A DNA stretch of 64,000 nucleotides from Aldrovandia affinis (Eukaryota; Chordata; Actinopteri; Notacanthiformes; Halosauridae). The position numbers and the translations under genes are program-made. Positions within the stretch are counted from its first letter, which is position 1, and the number at the start of each line of letters is the position of its first letter. Positions 1 to 11,278 of this stretch are shown here, piece by piece. The notes under the pieces are model-generated. The model had not been told where the DNA came from, made no database searches, and saw only the letters and a program-made list of their open reading frames with translations. The stretch is taken from positions 1,573,501 to 1,637,500 of the forward strand of contig JAINUG010000148.1 of the NCBI GenBank assembly GCA_029706075.1. Reading direction: 5' to 3'.

Positions 1-35
1 CAGGATTAAGAGTCACAAGGGCAATGTGGACCTCA
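1..35 (+). CDS. gramd4: candidate 5' coding exon of gramd4 (partial)
   Basis: The window opens with a frame reading RIKSHKGNVDL, followed by a strong donor (A|GTAAGT at 35/36). It can be set against the GRAMD4 N-terminus (RFRGHKRDDFLDL, allowing a gap) or against EIKGHLEIALL further on; neither match is strong. The final single base would join the next exon's AG to make AAG (Lys), so the phase is compatible with direct splicing to 7368, but it is equally compatible with intervening exons. The left boundary is outside the window. It may not be an exon at all. Confidence 0.3.
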
Positions 36-520
36 GTAAGTCGCCGCCTCTTCACCTGCTTATTACCGCGAGCCACCTGCTAACACTAACGCTGTGAACG
101 CTCTGCAGCTGCTGCAAGCTGCCTCTATTCTACAATTGACCAAGATATGCAAAGGGGGCCTGTTCTTAAAATGTACAATATCTGTGGTTGGTATTTGGGG
201 GACCAAGAGGATCACTTATGTGATACCTTACTGTAAGCAACTGTAAGGTTTTCCATTTAAGATGTTTGTCTGGGACCAAGCTTAGTTTGATAACCTCTTG
301 TTCTACTAAAGTCACTATATGTCGTTTATATTACCTATATTACCATTACTCTGTCTTTCAAGTTATATTGGCAGTAATACGACGATTGAATATAGTTTTT
401 TATGGTTTCCAAGTAGAATGGCGCCATTTATTTTGATAACATTTTACCCCCTTACCACTTTATTTTTCTTTACTCCACAATTGCAAATTCTCAGTTGCAA
501 TTCTGTCCCATCACTGCAGC

Positions 521-1300
521 ATCCACGGACTGCAGAGGCCTCACCTACAGGCATGCACAGCTGAGGCTGCCTGGCAATCAGCCCAGTTCTTGGTTGTTGT
601 CTTTGTCAGGCCTGGCAGTAAAGGCACTGCCTGCTGTGCTTTGTGGACAACACCCACTTAGACACTAGTGTCTCCACAGCACTCCGGTTCGGAAGGGGGT
701 GGACTAGCGAGTGTGTCTGGTGGAATGCGAGACAGCTACTGCTTCTTCTTACCCTGCTGTCCTCCTTCAGCCCTCCCTTCTCGGGAAATGCAACAGCCAG
801 TTACGTATTGCCCTGTGGGACTCCCTGCGACAGTCGTCACTGGCATGGTCAGGATGCGAGTTCAGACTGCAGGGTGTGTGTGTCGCCACACTGGAAACCA
901 GTGCGTAGGCTGTATCCGCCACCTGACAACCCCAGGGTCCTCTGCCTGTAGCGTGGCGACAGGTGTGGTTGCTGGGCCAGGTGGTGAGGGGACCGAAAGG
1001 ATAAGTGAAATGGGCCAGTGGCCCTTTCATTCTCCTATGCGGCGTGCAAAAACCAAACGAGGAAACGATGTAACATTCTCCAAAAACGGAGTGAAAACGC
1101 ACAAGACAAATCTCCCAACACGAAAAGAAACCTGTGAGTGCTGTGGAGACACTAGTGCTCAAGTGGGTGTTGTCCACATGGCACAGCAGGCAGTGCCTTT
1201 ACTTCCAGGCCCGACAAAGACAACAACCAAGAACTGGGCTGATTGCCAGTCATCCTCAGCTGTGCATGCCTGTAGGTGAGGCCTCCGCTGCCTGTGGTAC
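521..1300. mobile_element. long inverted-repeat element (fold-back / MITE-like, unclassified)
   Basis: Two arms of about 160 bp (521-684 and 1136-1300) are reverse complements at roughly 90% by eye. Both contain GCCTCACCTACAGGCATGC, CAGCCCAGTTCTTGG and ACTAGTGTCTCCACAGCACT or their complements. They enclose about 450 bp of unrelated sequence. This explains why short ORFs on opposite strands share the peptides MDNTHL-TSVSTAL and AEASPTGMHS. It may be a non-autonomous DNA transposon with long terminal inverted repeats, or two copies of one repeat in opposite orientation. I saw no clear target-site duplication and cannot assign a superfamily. No host coding sequence is evident inside. Confidence 0.6.
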
Positions 1301-1443
1301 TGAAAGCCCTGCAGGGTTTGGGAAGCAGCAGGAACCTCTGGCAGCTGCCAAAGGGGAGGAGCATCTCTCTCTCCGTTCCTCTCTCAGCCTTCCCAGCTCC
1401 ACAGAACCTTTCAACTGTGTTTGATGTGCTGTAGTATGGAGAC

Positions 1444-1610
1444 CAGGGGCCTCATTTATAAAACATTTGTATGCACAGGTTTGTTTGGATGTTGTACGTA
1501 TGCCAAAATCCATGGAGCGTCGTGATTTATGAACCCAGAACTTGACACACGCACCTCTGTGCCCCAACTTGAATAAATATAAAATTGCCTTACAGGTGTG
1601 AAGCACTAAA
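1444..1610. repeat. probable dispersed repeat (GGGGCCTCATTTATAAA type)
   Basis: The phrase GGGGCCTCATTTATAAA followed by a GTATGCACA/GTACGTATGCC stretch and a second 'gatttatgaaccc' resembles a repeat common in fish and amphibian genomes ('catttataaa...gcgtacgcac'). The match is from memory only, and the ends are not defined. Confidence 0.3.
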
Positions 1611-1689
1611 TCATTATAAACATGATGTGTGTGCTGTTCACATTCAAGAGCCCAAGGCTCGCTGGCGCTGTTGGAAGACCGTGTGAATG

Positions 1690-2793
1690 GAGCATTACGC
1701 TGTGTTTGGAGCACAATGGGGTATTGTAAAGGAATGCAATGGTGTTTGGTAGAGGAATACAATAGTGTTTTGTAATAAATGCAGATGTGTTTGGTAAGGA
1801 AATGCAGTGGTGTCTAGTAGAGGAACACAGTGGTGATTAATAGAGGAACACAGTGGTGTTTGGTAGAGGTACACAGTGGTGCTGGGTAGAGGTACACAGT
1901 GGTGTCTAGTAGAGGTACACAGTACACAGTGGTGTTGGGTAGAGGTACACGATGGTGCTGGGTAGAGGTACACGGTGGTGTTGGGTAGAGGTGCACAGTG
2001 GTGTTGGGTAGAGGTGCACAGTGGTGTTGGGTTGAGGTGCACAGTGGTGTTGGGTAGAGCACAGTGGTGTTGGGTAGGTGTGGTGGGTAGAGGTACGCAG
2101 CGGTGTTGGGTAGAGGTACGCAGCGGTGTTGGGTAGAGGTACGCAGCGGTGTTGGGTAGAGGTGCACGGTGGTGTTGGGTAGAGGTACGCAGCGGTGTTG
2201 GGTAGAGGTGGTGTTGGGTAGAGGTGCACGGTGGTGTTGGGTAGAGGTGCACGGTGGTGTTGGGTAGAGGTGCACAGTGGTGTTGGGTAGAGGAAGTAAA
2301 GGTACACGGTGGTGTTTAGAGGTGTAGAGAGGTGCACAGTGGTGCTGGGTAGAGGTGCACAGTGGTGTTTTGGTGTAGAGGTACACAGTGGTGTTTGGTG
2401 TTGGTGTCTTGAGTACACAGTGGTGTCTAGTAGACACAGTGGTGTTGGGTAGAGGTACACAGTGGTGTTGGGTAGAGGTGCACAGTGGTGTTGGGTAGAG
2501 GTGCACAGTGGTGTTGGGTAGAGATACGCAGTGGTGTTTGGTAGAGGAGCGGTGTTGGGTAGAGGTGCACGGTGGTGTTGGGTAGAGGTACGCAGTGGTG
2601 TTGGGTAGAGGTGCACGGTGGTGTTTGGTAGAGGTGCAGTGGTGTTGGGTAGAGGTACGCGGTGGTGCACAGTGGTGTTGGGTAGAGGTACGCGGTGGTG
2701 TTGGGTAGAGGTGCACGGTGGTGTTGGGTAGAGGTGCACGGTGGTGTTGGGTGGAGCAGTGGTGGTGTTGGGTGGAGCAGTGGTGTTTGTACA
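1690..2793. repeat. minisatellite, 23-bp unit, about 48 copies
   Basis: The unit reads GGTGTTGGGTAGAGGTGCACAGT, with sub-variants tgcacggt, tacgcagc and tacacagt. Single-unit truncations break the phase in several places (for example near 2075, 2205, 2300 and 2400). The left end (1690-1900) is degenerate, with aatgcagt and tgtttggtag variants, and the right two-thirds is homogeneous. Because 23 is not a multiple of three, all three frames of the - strand stay open and encode the same 23-residue pattern (TSTQHHCAPLPNTTVHLYP). These long ORFs are artefacts of the repeat. Confidence 0.95.
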
Positions 2794-5700
2794 GTGTAGG
2801 GCCGCTCCGTGCTGTGGGTAGCCGACCCGCTCAGTGCTCGGGGAGAGGTGCCCTCGCTGATGTGATGTGGGGTGGCGGAGTGTGACCGGGTCGTGCTGAT
2901 TAGGCCGCTCCGTTCGATAGCGGTTACACAAGCACGGGGCACGACACAGCTGGGGTAGCAGAAACACGACACGGTCAGAGAGTGGATCCGTTGTGGTTAA
3001 ACCCCAGATCTCCCCAACGGGGTGTTTGGGTCTATGATACCAGGCCGGCGTGGCTCAGCCACCCTCCTAATAGGTTTATTTGCATTCTTCGGCTCGGATT
3101 ACAGTGGGTCAGTCATAATCTGCTTAGTCATACCTTTAACTTGAGAATGAGAGAGGTCCTTCACCTGCCAGGCATTTTCCACGTCCCCGGAGGGAAAGTA
3201 CTGTCCCTGCTCGTTCCCTGGTGTCTGTAGGCCTCAGCAGTCTCCCTCCTGCGTCGGTCTTGCTCCTGAGTCAGGCGGCAGAGTCGTTCAGCAGACGGCA
3301 GCATGTGGAAGGTGCCCTTTCTGCTGAATTATTGAAAAGTGGAGCTCGTGCCTCGGGGTTACGTCGTGGCAGTGTGTGACAAAGCTGTAAACACAGCACA
3401 GCACTAAGCGATCAACAAGCAAATCATACTCTTAACGCCCCTGCATTGTACCAGGGTTTAACCTGGGGCAATAATGTTGACGTCGCAAACAATTTCTGTA
3501 AAGACGCAAGACAAGGTTTTACACTGGCTGGAACAAGTAAGGGGTGGGTGGTGAGGTGGGGTTTTTCCCCCCCCCCGATTGGATGTTTCCACCACGTGGC
3601 CAAGGCTCCCGTGCGGTGGTCAGAAAAACGCAGGCTTTGTTTCTGCTCTCGTTCGTTGACCCCGAAGCCTCTCGCCCAGTAGAAGGCTCAGAGGTGGAAA
3701 ATCTCTGAGGCTATGGGGAAGTGAGGAAATAATCTCCAGCGGGCGGCTGGGGTGACCTCTCTCCCACACAGCAGACTCGTGAGGACACACTTTGCTGAGG
3801 CCACAAACGCAGGCCTTCCAACGTCAGCAATGTGCTGCCAAACCTCCCTCTGAGCCTGTGGTGGGATCCACCATGCTCCGGCTGGGCTGGGCTCTTGGAC
3901 TGGAGCACGACTGCTAGTCCGATGTACCGTATTTCTTGTTATAACACGTTTTTCCATCAAAAGCTACCTACAATTACCCTGCGTCGTGTAAACTGATAGG
4001 ACAATTAATCCCTGTGATGGTTGGCAGGCTGTATATTTCCATATACCGAAAGTCATCCCCATCATACTACCACAAACTAGTTACAAACTATAATTGTATT
4101 ACTTTTATATACACATTTAAAAAAATGGCTGCCCTTTTATCGTGAGTAGTATGGTAAAAGGTGGCCTGTTCAGTTTTGTTAACAGGCAGGCAGTGCTGTG
4201 TCTTTGACCACGCCACCCAGTTCGTGTTTTAATGGGAAGCATGTCAACACAGAATATTTCACACCCCTTCTTTCACAGCTGATCGCTAAAGGAACAGCGC
4301 GCCGCCTTTTCACATGCACTGTTTATTCACGGTATACGTGCAGAAGCATTTCAAGGAACTCTTAGAGTTTGTTAAACATTAATAAGTAAGTTATATTTAC
4401 TATTGGATCATTGATGGCTGGTAAGTTCATATTTACTATTTCATGTCTTTACAGCAAAGTACAATATGCAGGTGTCAAGGAAATAATTGATTTCTAGGGA
4501 TTCCATTTTTTCTGCTTTACCTTCGTTTCCATTATAGTAAATGGCACTGGACACTCACTGAAATACACCCGGCATATACAGTGCGTGTGGACCACTCAGC
4601 TCATAGGGGGTGGGCGTTGTGGAATTGACCACAGGATTGTCCGTCAGAGTCTGTCAGAATCCATCATAATACGTCCTGCCCGCAGTCTGGCTGTGTAAAT
4701 ATGTCAAAAGTAATGTGGAGACGAGGAGGCATTGCGCTCCAAACGTTCCGCCGCTGACAGCTCACGTGACTGACACGCTTGTGTCCTTGTTGTGCTTTTT
4801 ACCTGGGGAACGGGACCTAATGAGACAGACGCCGGTGTTTCTGGCAGAAAAGGCGACTTTCCCTTTTTGTTTCGTTGGCTCCGGCGCATCCAGGTGTCAA
4901 CGGTGACAGCATTCGCGGGTGCTCTTTGGATATTAATATTTCACAACTGGTACCAGGTGGAAGCATAATAATATCGGCTCCTGGAATATTAATCTGATGC
5001 TCCCCTTCGACCTCTGTACATCCTTTAATTAGAGGATGGTTTAGAAAATGCTGATCCCATGAATTATAAATGCACCATGCTGGGGGGTGGGGGGGGTTTC
5101 GCCGGGGGGAACAGGAACTTTCAACCTCCAGCCCGTAAATGACTCTACAGTTCTCTCTTCCTCTTCTCTCTTCCCCCTCTCCGCTCTCTTTGTTCCCCCT
5201 CAGTTTTTCAATTAAGAAAAAGCTTTTAGAGTTGTTATTGAAACTGAAATATCTATAAATATTTTGTTTGCACACCATTGCCTTTCATTTCCTCAAAATG
5301 TTGTGACACCTCATTTTTCATTTACGTTTTAAAACGTGGCATGAGTTGTTTTGGTCCTGTAACAATTAATACTGGATATTGACGTCATTAATATGGTCCT
5401 CTATGTGTTCTTGCTGCTACTGCAGGTGCTTTAATCTTGAAAGAGAACACTTCCTTTGCAAAGGTTTTTGCAGCCGTTTGGAATTATGTCAGCAGAGCTT
5501 AGTGAAGTAGTTAGAGATCAAATTGTTCTCTTTCGTAAAAATGTTGTGTTAGTTTTTGATGAATGATGAAAACAAACAGATCTTGGTAGTAGAATTGGTA
5601 GAATTTCTACTGCTAAATCTCTCTCTCTCTTTCCTCCCTCTGTCTCCTTTTTCCTTTCTTTCTTTCTTGCACCAGTCCATAAATTGAGTGGAGGGAGGAA

Positions 5701-7367
5701 TGCGATCTCTGTACAGATGATTTGTGTTTGTAGTTCAGATGATTCACAAGGACCTCCAAACACGTAAGCGGCAGTAATCGCTCCAGTCATGGGCCCACAA
5801 TTCAACCAAGTTCCACCTTTCTGCTACTTCCCACTGGAATCTGTTTGCGGTTCCCAGGGAAATTTGCGTCCTTGCGGGCATATTTGGTCCCGCGCAGTTG
5901 TCACGTTCGGCGTGTTACGTGCCAATTAGAGCGCACTCCCTGTTTTTGAGAATAAATCCACTCGGCGCTGCACTGGGTGACAGGCTGGCTTGCAGGGTGA
6001 TGCTTGTTCATTAGTTGTGCGCGTGGTCATCTATTATTTAATATTTATTTCCCCTGCCGTCGCTCAGGGACATGAAACGATGGATGTTTTCCACATTGAA
6101 TTGAGCTGATTGAATTCTCAAGCTAGACGTGTGCTTGCAAGTGACACTGTGGGCCGGCCTATGATGGAGAGGCGCTCTCTCATTGTAAATAAATGTAAAA
6201 GGTGTCGGAATGCCACAGTGGCGTGCTAACGAGTGGGCACGGATACTGTTAGTGCAATGGGCTGCGAGACTAAACCTGACCCTGAGTGTGGAAAACAAGG
6301 GCCTGTATTGATCACATTGAGTCAGCCCTGGTCTTAAAGGAAGGCTCTGTCTCTGACAGATTTAGCGCTGATCTCCACCGCAGAATGTTCCGGGAACGTT
6401 TGGAGTAATTACACAAAACGCCATTGGCGGTGTCCAAGGTCATTTAATGTAGGTGTCACTGATACCGAGGGATGTCAGATAAAACACTTCACTAATGAAT
6501 CTGTTGTTCTGGGTGGGGGAGGGACATGGGGGACTCACTGCTTGTGGGTGAACCCTGAAAGAGGGCTCACTTTTCTTGTCTCGCTTTTGTTTCGTGCCCA
6601 AAAAGGAACCAGCGCACGCCTTCAAATATTAACGACTCTGTGAGGGGAACAAAAGGTGAGGACAAACGATCGCTCTCCTGTCATTGACTGTGGGCCCGCC
6701 TGGCATCACCTGACTGGATAAATTATGCATCAGCCAATGAGCCGCAGGGGCCTTCGCGGGAGCATGAGAGTCATTTCCTCAAAAGAACGACAATTTCTAT
6801 ATGCCGGAAAGCACTCATTTCTATAAAGATACAGCAGCAGTCTGTTGACAATTGAGTAAATAGACCTTGGGAATTTCTCTGGAATTGTTTGGCTGTCCGT
6901 TTTGGCAGCCCTTTGTGGGGGGGGGGGGTCCTTTCCCTCCTACCTTTCCTGCAGTAAAGGCGTGGCATTTATGTTGATGAATGAGGGCTTTCATGTGTGT
7001 CGAATTGGGCGTGCTTCATATTCTTCTCTTTTCCGCTATCAGTTTCATGGGTTCCGTGTTGCCAGCCTTTGCACGCTGCAGTCCTTGCGTGGATGATGCT
7101 AAAATGACAGTTCCCTTGTGTGAACTGGCCTCTTCATCGGGTTGAATGTGGTCAGGGTGAAATGTACATACTAGGCCTTTACCATTGTTAAAACTCAATT
7201 TGAATCAAATGATAACTCGTTGAGACTAAACATGTTTAAAACAATTTGTTAAATGTTAATCGTTTCCCACATTCGATAGGAAGAGATGTCTCCAAAGAAT
7301 ATGCAAAATATTCACATGTGCTCTGGGTGCTAACGCGCTTTCTGTGTGTGCGCTTTGTCCGTTTCAG
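2794..7367 (+). other. gramd4 intron sequence, no gene recognised
   Basis: I searched for the missing GRAMD4 N-terminal exons (the parts corresponding to SPNASDTECSDEI and FNRTEFDRLNEIKGHLEIAL) and did not find them. The stretch 5830-6760 is repeat-free, with runs such as ATGCATCAGCCAATGAG and GCCAATTAGAGCGCAC, and has the look of conserved noncoding sequence; this is a visual impression only. Short ORFs here have no recognisable domains. Confidence 0.5.
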
Positions 7368-7488
7368 AGGAAGAGCTGAGAAAGCTTCGAGAAGAGACGA
7401 ATATTGAAACGCTGAAACAGGAACTGGAAAAGGAGCGATCGAAAAGACTGGACCTGGAGCAGAAAATGAGCGAAGTGCTCAAGGCGAG
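7368..7488 (+). CDS. gramd4: gramd4 exon: coiled-coil start (EELRKLREETN)
   Basis: The exon lies between acceptor TTTCAG (7362-7367) and donor AG|GTGAGA. It reads (Q)EELRKLREETNIETLKQ... and ends ...QKMSEVLKAR. It begins with two bases of a split codon, CAG if the upstream exon ends in C as in the mammalian gene. The charged heptad pattern (L, L, L, M at a/d positions) fits the N-terminal coiled coil, which is probably used for self-association. It is 121 nt and ends in phase 2 (AG|A for Arg, completed at 9122). Confidence 0.93.
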
Positions 7489-7913
7489 GTGAGAGGTCTC
7501 TGTTAGCGGCGTCGGGTTTAGTCAGTATTACACTCGGCGCGGTGTCCCGGCCCCATGTTCCTGGCAACCGGCCTGGCTGCTCCCTGCATAAACGCTGTCA
7601 CATGACTAAGGGATGGTTCAAGGGACAGCAGCGGGGGTGTCACGCCGGAGACCGTGAGCGGCGGTTAAAAATAGAAACCCTCGCTGGCCTGTTGGCGGAA
7701 AGTGGGGATTTCTCAAGGAGCAGCCTGCGTGTGCCGGTCCCAGAACTATGCAAACTGGGTCGCCATGGGTCACCGCGTGCCGGAGCAGTGCGTCACCGCT
7801 GGCAGAACAGCTTTCGCCCTGATCTTTGACATAGAGTTACTGTAGAGTTAGCATTACTAAATGCCATTATTAAAAAAACATCCACGCTAGAAATATGGAC
7901 TATGATTTTAGAT

Positions 7914-8400
7914 CAGTGTGGTTCCCAAACTTTATGCCACACATGCGGCAGTGTGGTATAATGGTTAGGGAACTGGGCTTGTAACGTTAAGGTTGCAGGT
8001 TCGATCCCCAGGTAGGACGCTGCCGTTGTACCCTTGAGCAAGGTACTTAACCTGAATTGCTTCAGTTAATATCCAGCTGTATAAAGAAATAAATAAATGC
8101 AAACTGTATGTCGCTCTGGATAAGAGCGTCTGCTAAATGCCTGTAATGTAATGCAAACTGTGGGTCAGGACCCACTGCTGGGTCGAAGTGGGTCATGAAA
8201 CGCCTGTGGAAAAACACATACTGTATTTTAGTGCTCCACAGACATTCACACTAACCAAACTTAACCAATTGTTTGGTGTATTGTACGTGCAATCGCATTG
8301 ACACGTGCGCCTGTAGACACAGTATATATTTTGTTCTGTGTTTGTAGGGGGGGACGACGCACACCCCCAAAGGTTTCACAGGGTGCTGACTAACAGAGGG
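7914..8400 (+). mobile_element. hAT-type element, split by a SINE
   Basis: The left terminus CAGTGTGGTTCCCAAACT is interrupted at 7931 by a SINE and resumes at 8154 with CAAACTGTGGGTCAGGACCC and GTGGGTCATGAAACG. Joining the two sides gives the same order as the intact element at 9516-9828 (GGTTCTGAAACTGTGGGTCG). The right end is not clear; 8400 is approximate. Confidence 0.6.
7932..8153 (+). mobile_element. full-length tRNA-derived SINE with L2-type tail
   Basis: The head has an internal pol III promoter (B box GGTTCGATCCC at 7998-8008). The body contains GTACCCTTGAGCAAGGTACT and ATTGCTTCAGTTAATATCC, and the tail is GCTCTGGATAAGAGCGTCTG + CTAAATGCC. It is flanked by CAAACT at 7926-7931 and 8154-8159, a target-site duplication inside an older hAT element. 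The tail matches the L2 LINE ends in this window, the usual sign that the SINE borrows that LINE's machinery. Confidence 0.88.
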
Positions 8401-9121
8401 TAATCATTCAAGGGGAAAAGCATTATGCTCCATTATGCTCCAGGTCATTTATTGTGAAAATCGACCTTTCAGCACACTTGTTCTGTGTTTGACACATATT
8501 TTACGCTACATTTGCATGTGGGCCGGGCCATAAAAAAATCATATGAACCTGTTCCTGAGCTCAGTAAGTTCAGGACACTTTCTTAGATGACCAATAATGT
8601 GTACCAAACCTGTTAAGTATCCAGATGAGCAGACGTACGATGGTCCCTCCGTGGCGGCAGAACAGCGTTTTTACTCTGACCGCTGTGCGCTCTGAGAGAG
8701 AGAGAGGGAGAGATGGCGCCCCCCGTTTCACACACGATGCAGGAACGACGTCAGTCGTGCTAGGAGAGGGCCCCACTAGCAGCTCGATATGTCGCCACAT
8801 GCCCCAGGCTGAAGGACAGCAGGAGAGGGAGGGCCAGTGGTGTTGCTGTTATGGCACTACTGCTGTTGTATTGATCTTTCATAAGTAACACGACAATTTG
8901 TTGCATTAGTCTTTCATATGATCATTCGTTTTCAGTTTGATTGAATTCAATAATCCTTTCGTGTTTCTGTGCCGTCAATGTGTCCTTGTTTGTGTTTTAT
9001 ATTGTGCGCTTGCTATATTCGTAGTGGTGCTTAATTTTCTTTATGTGACCACTGTGGCAGTGCTGCGTTTGGTTGAATTGATGGATTGAGAGTTTGCTCA
9101 TCTCCTCCTTCTCCGCTGCAG

Positions 9122-9183
9122 ATTGGAGGACTCGCCGCCTCAGCCTCCCCCCAGGCAGCAGTCTCCTGCAGTGAACGGCGCGG
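9122..9183 (+). CDS. gramd4: gramd4 exon: proline-rich linker
   Basis: The acceptor is CTGCAG (to 9121) and the donor G|GTGAGA (9184). It reads LEDSPPQPPPRQQSPAVNGA, a Pro/Gln-rich linker that replaces the mammalian TEEQMAQQPPKGQAQASNGA. The shared NGA end and the matching split codon (G|AA, Glu) with the next exon support the call. It is 62 nt. The linker separates the coiled coil from the conserved central block. Confidence 0.88.
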
Positions 9184-9515
9184 GTGAGACCCAGGAAACG
9201 CCGATCACACTTCCTGTCAAAGACAAACTCGTCAATCCAGAGACGTTGTTCGGTTGGGCATGCAACATTTTTTTTGCATTTATTTTTTACCAGTTCTCTC
9301 GACTTCATGTGTGGGTGCTGGGTCTGAACAAACACTTTCCCAGGATATATACAGTACCTCCTACCCTTTTCCTGAATATCAATTTGTGCCAGGCTCCAGT
9401 TGGATATAGATGTTCAGTTGTGGTAGAAAGGTGTACTTTCACATTTTAGAGTGCAATCCTCAGTGCCCTGTGGAACAGCAGGAGCTAAGATAGGAGGGGT
9501 TCTGGGAGTCTAAAC

Positions 9516-9828
9516 TAGTGGTTCTGAAACTGTGGGTCGGAAACCCATTGGTAGCTTATGGGAGGGGGCAAGGTGGGTCACAGGTTTGCAAAACAACAAC
9601 AACCTTCTGTATATAACACACTTTCCATTATTCATTAATGACATTCATTAGGTAATGTCAGCACTGAGGCTGTTACATACACTGCCCTAACAGAGCACAT
9701 GCAGTTGTTTTGACTGTCGAAAACGTATTCATTCGATTTTTTGAACTTTAACGAGGGCGGGTCACTGAAAACATCTCAAACGCTGGGTTTAAGCGGGCCA
9801 TGACGCTCAGAACATTTGGGAACCACTG
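9516..9828. mobile_element. non-autonomous hAT element, 313 bp, complete
   Basis: The ends are TAGTGGTTCTGAAACTG and TTTGGGAACCACTG, imperfect inverted repeats. The flanking 8-bp duplication is GTCTAAAC (9508-9515) versus GTCTAAAT (9829-9836), one mismatch. End sequence and 8-bp duplication fit the hAT superfamily. There is no transposase ORF inside. Confidence 0.85.
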
Positions 9829-10836
9829 GTCTAAATAACAGGAACAGAAAGTAGAGGAACTCTGGGCTGCTCAGAGAGTCAGGGAGGAGAACGGGGACTC
9901 GGGGGAACAAGCGCATCGTGCAGTTCCACAGATGAATCTGTTAGCATATCTTAAGTCCCGCTTTGATGGAAAGAACATGGAAAAGAGGAATTTCGACAGA
10001 GAGGGCGGGCAGAGAGAGGGTGAGAGAAGGGGTGCCGGGAGGGGGGAGGCATGCCCGAGTGGAACTGTAGTATGCGAGAGTGGCAGGAGGGACACGCGCA
10101 TCATGATGAATTTAGCTTTTTTTCTGTCTGGGATTTCACCCCGCCGGGTACAGTCACGATGGACTCTCGCTGAAGCACTCTAGTCCCCTCACTGAGGCCG
10201 TCTGAGACAGTGGCTCCGCTTCAAGTGCTCTTCTCGCCAGTGCTATTAAATGGACCAATCGGTTATCAAAGCACTCTGATCTGCACTCGGGGGAATATGA
10301 TAACCAGGATGTGTTTTCTGAAGTGGCATATTCACACCCCAGTGATGGGCTCTAGAGACAAACAGGCATCCATGGGTGTGATATTTGCTGTTGTTTTTAA
10401 ATAAGACAAGAAGTCAGGCTGTGGCGTCGGTGAACGCGGGAAGGAGTTGCAGACGTGGAACGGCAGCGTCTCGTTTGACAGGAAATGTAATTCCAATAAC
10501 AAGGTTGTCAATGCAAGGGTCTGGAATAGCTTTTAGTTTTTTTGCTTGAGGTGATATTATTTTAGGTGACATAAGCACATTATTTTTGGAAATGGGTTAA
10601 AATTTGCGGATCAAGTAATCTAGGGCAGACAGCCCATTTGCGTTCAAGTCGATTGCATCGTCACTGGATGTGGAACATGTGGCATATACTGACAAAGGAA
10701 ATAAAAGAGCTGTGTCGCAGCCCTCCATAAAGTAAACTAGGTTAATGGTTTGGAGGTATTAACTGTGAATCACACCGGTGCTTAATAGAGCGCTGTTATT
10801 GTGCTGTGCTAAAATCCACCTCTCTGTTAATGGCAG

Positions 10837-10969
10837 AAAAACAGCGAGAGACGCTGTGCTCCCGGATGCAGAAATGGCTTTACGACAGGTTTGGCGTCTA
10901 CATAGAGGACTTCCGCTTCCAGCCGGAGGAGAACACAGTGGAGACAGAGGAGCCTCTTAGTGCGAAGAG
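10837..10969 (+). CDS. gramd4: gramd4 exon: conserved RFQPEENTVETEEPLSA block
   Basis: The exon lies between acceptor ATGGCAG (to 10836) and donor AG|GTAAGA. It reads (E)KQRETLCSRMQKWLYDRF, then GVYIEDFRFQPEENTVET and EEPLSAKR. The match to the human segment (SRLQKWFYERFGEYVEDFRFQPEENTVETEEPLSARR) is the strongest in the N-terminal half and makes the gene assignment certain. It is 133 nt. Confidence 0.95.
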
Positions 10970-11278
10970 GTAAGAGGAGGCGGGAATTCTGTGCAACTGC
11001 CCATCGTCTGGGCAACAAAAAAATCCCTTCCATTACCTTTACAGTGACCAAAGACATTTCTGTCAGGAACCTCTTCTCAATGTGAAAACACGAACTGAAA
11101 CTTTGATATACAGGATCAATACACATGGGTGGGGTTGAGCCCAGCCAATCAGAACGCATATCTGAACAGCAAGTGCCACACACCTACCAGACAGGGCCAA
11201 TCAACTGTAGGAAACGATGGAGATTGTTGATGGAGGGCAATTGCTTCCCAATAGAACAATACCATGATTTACATTTAT

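Noticed and set aside
1695-2972. Long - strand open frames (185, 300, 353 and 181 residues) rich in TSTQHHCAPLPNTTVHLYP
   Set aside because: They are the same 23-bp minisatellite read in three frames; the period is not a multiple of three, and the peptide repeats equally in every frame.
5420-5460. Possible GRAMD4 exon resembling IALLEKHFLQ ('gctttaatcttgaaagagaac')
   Set aside because: The similarity needs a frame change halfway and there is no consistent donor phase.
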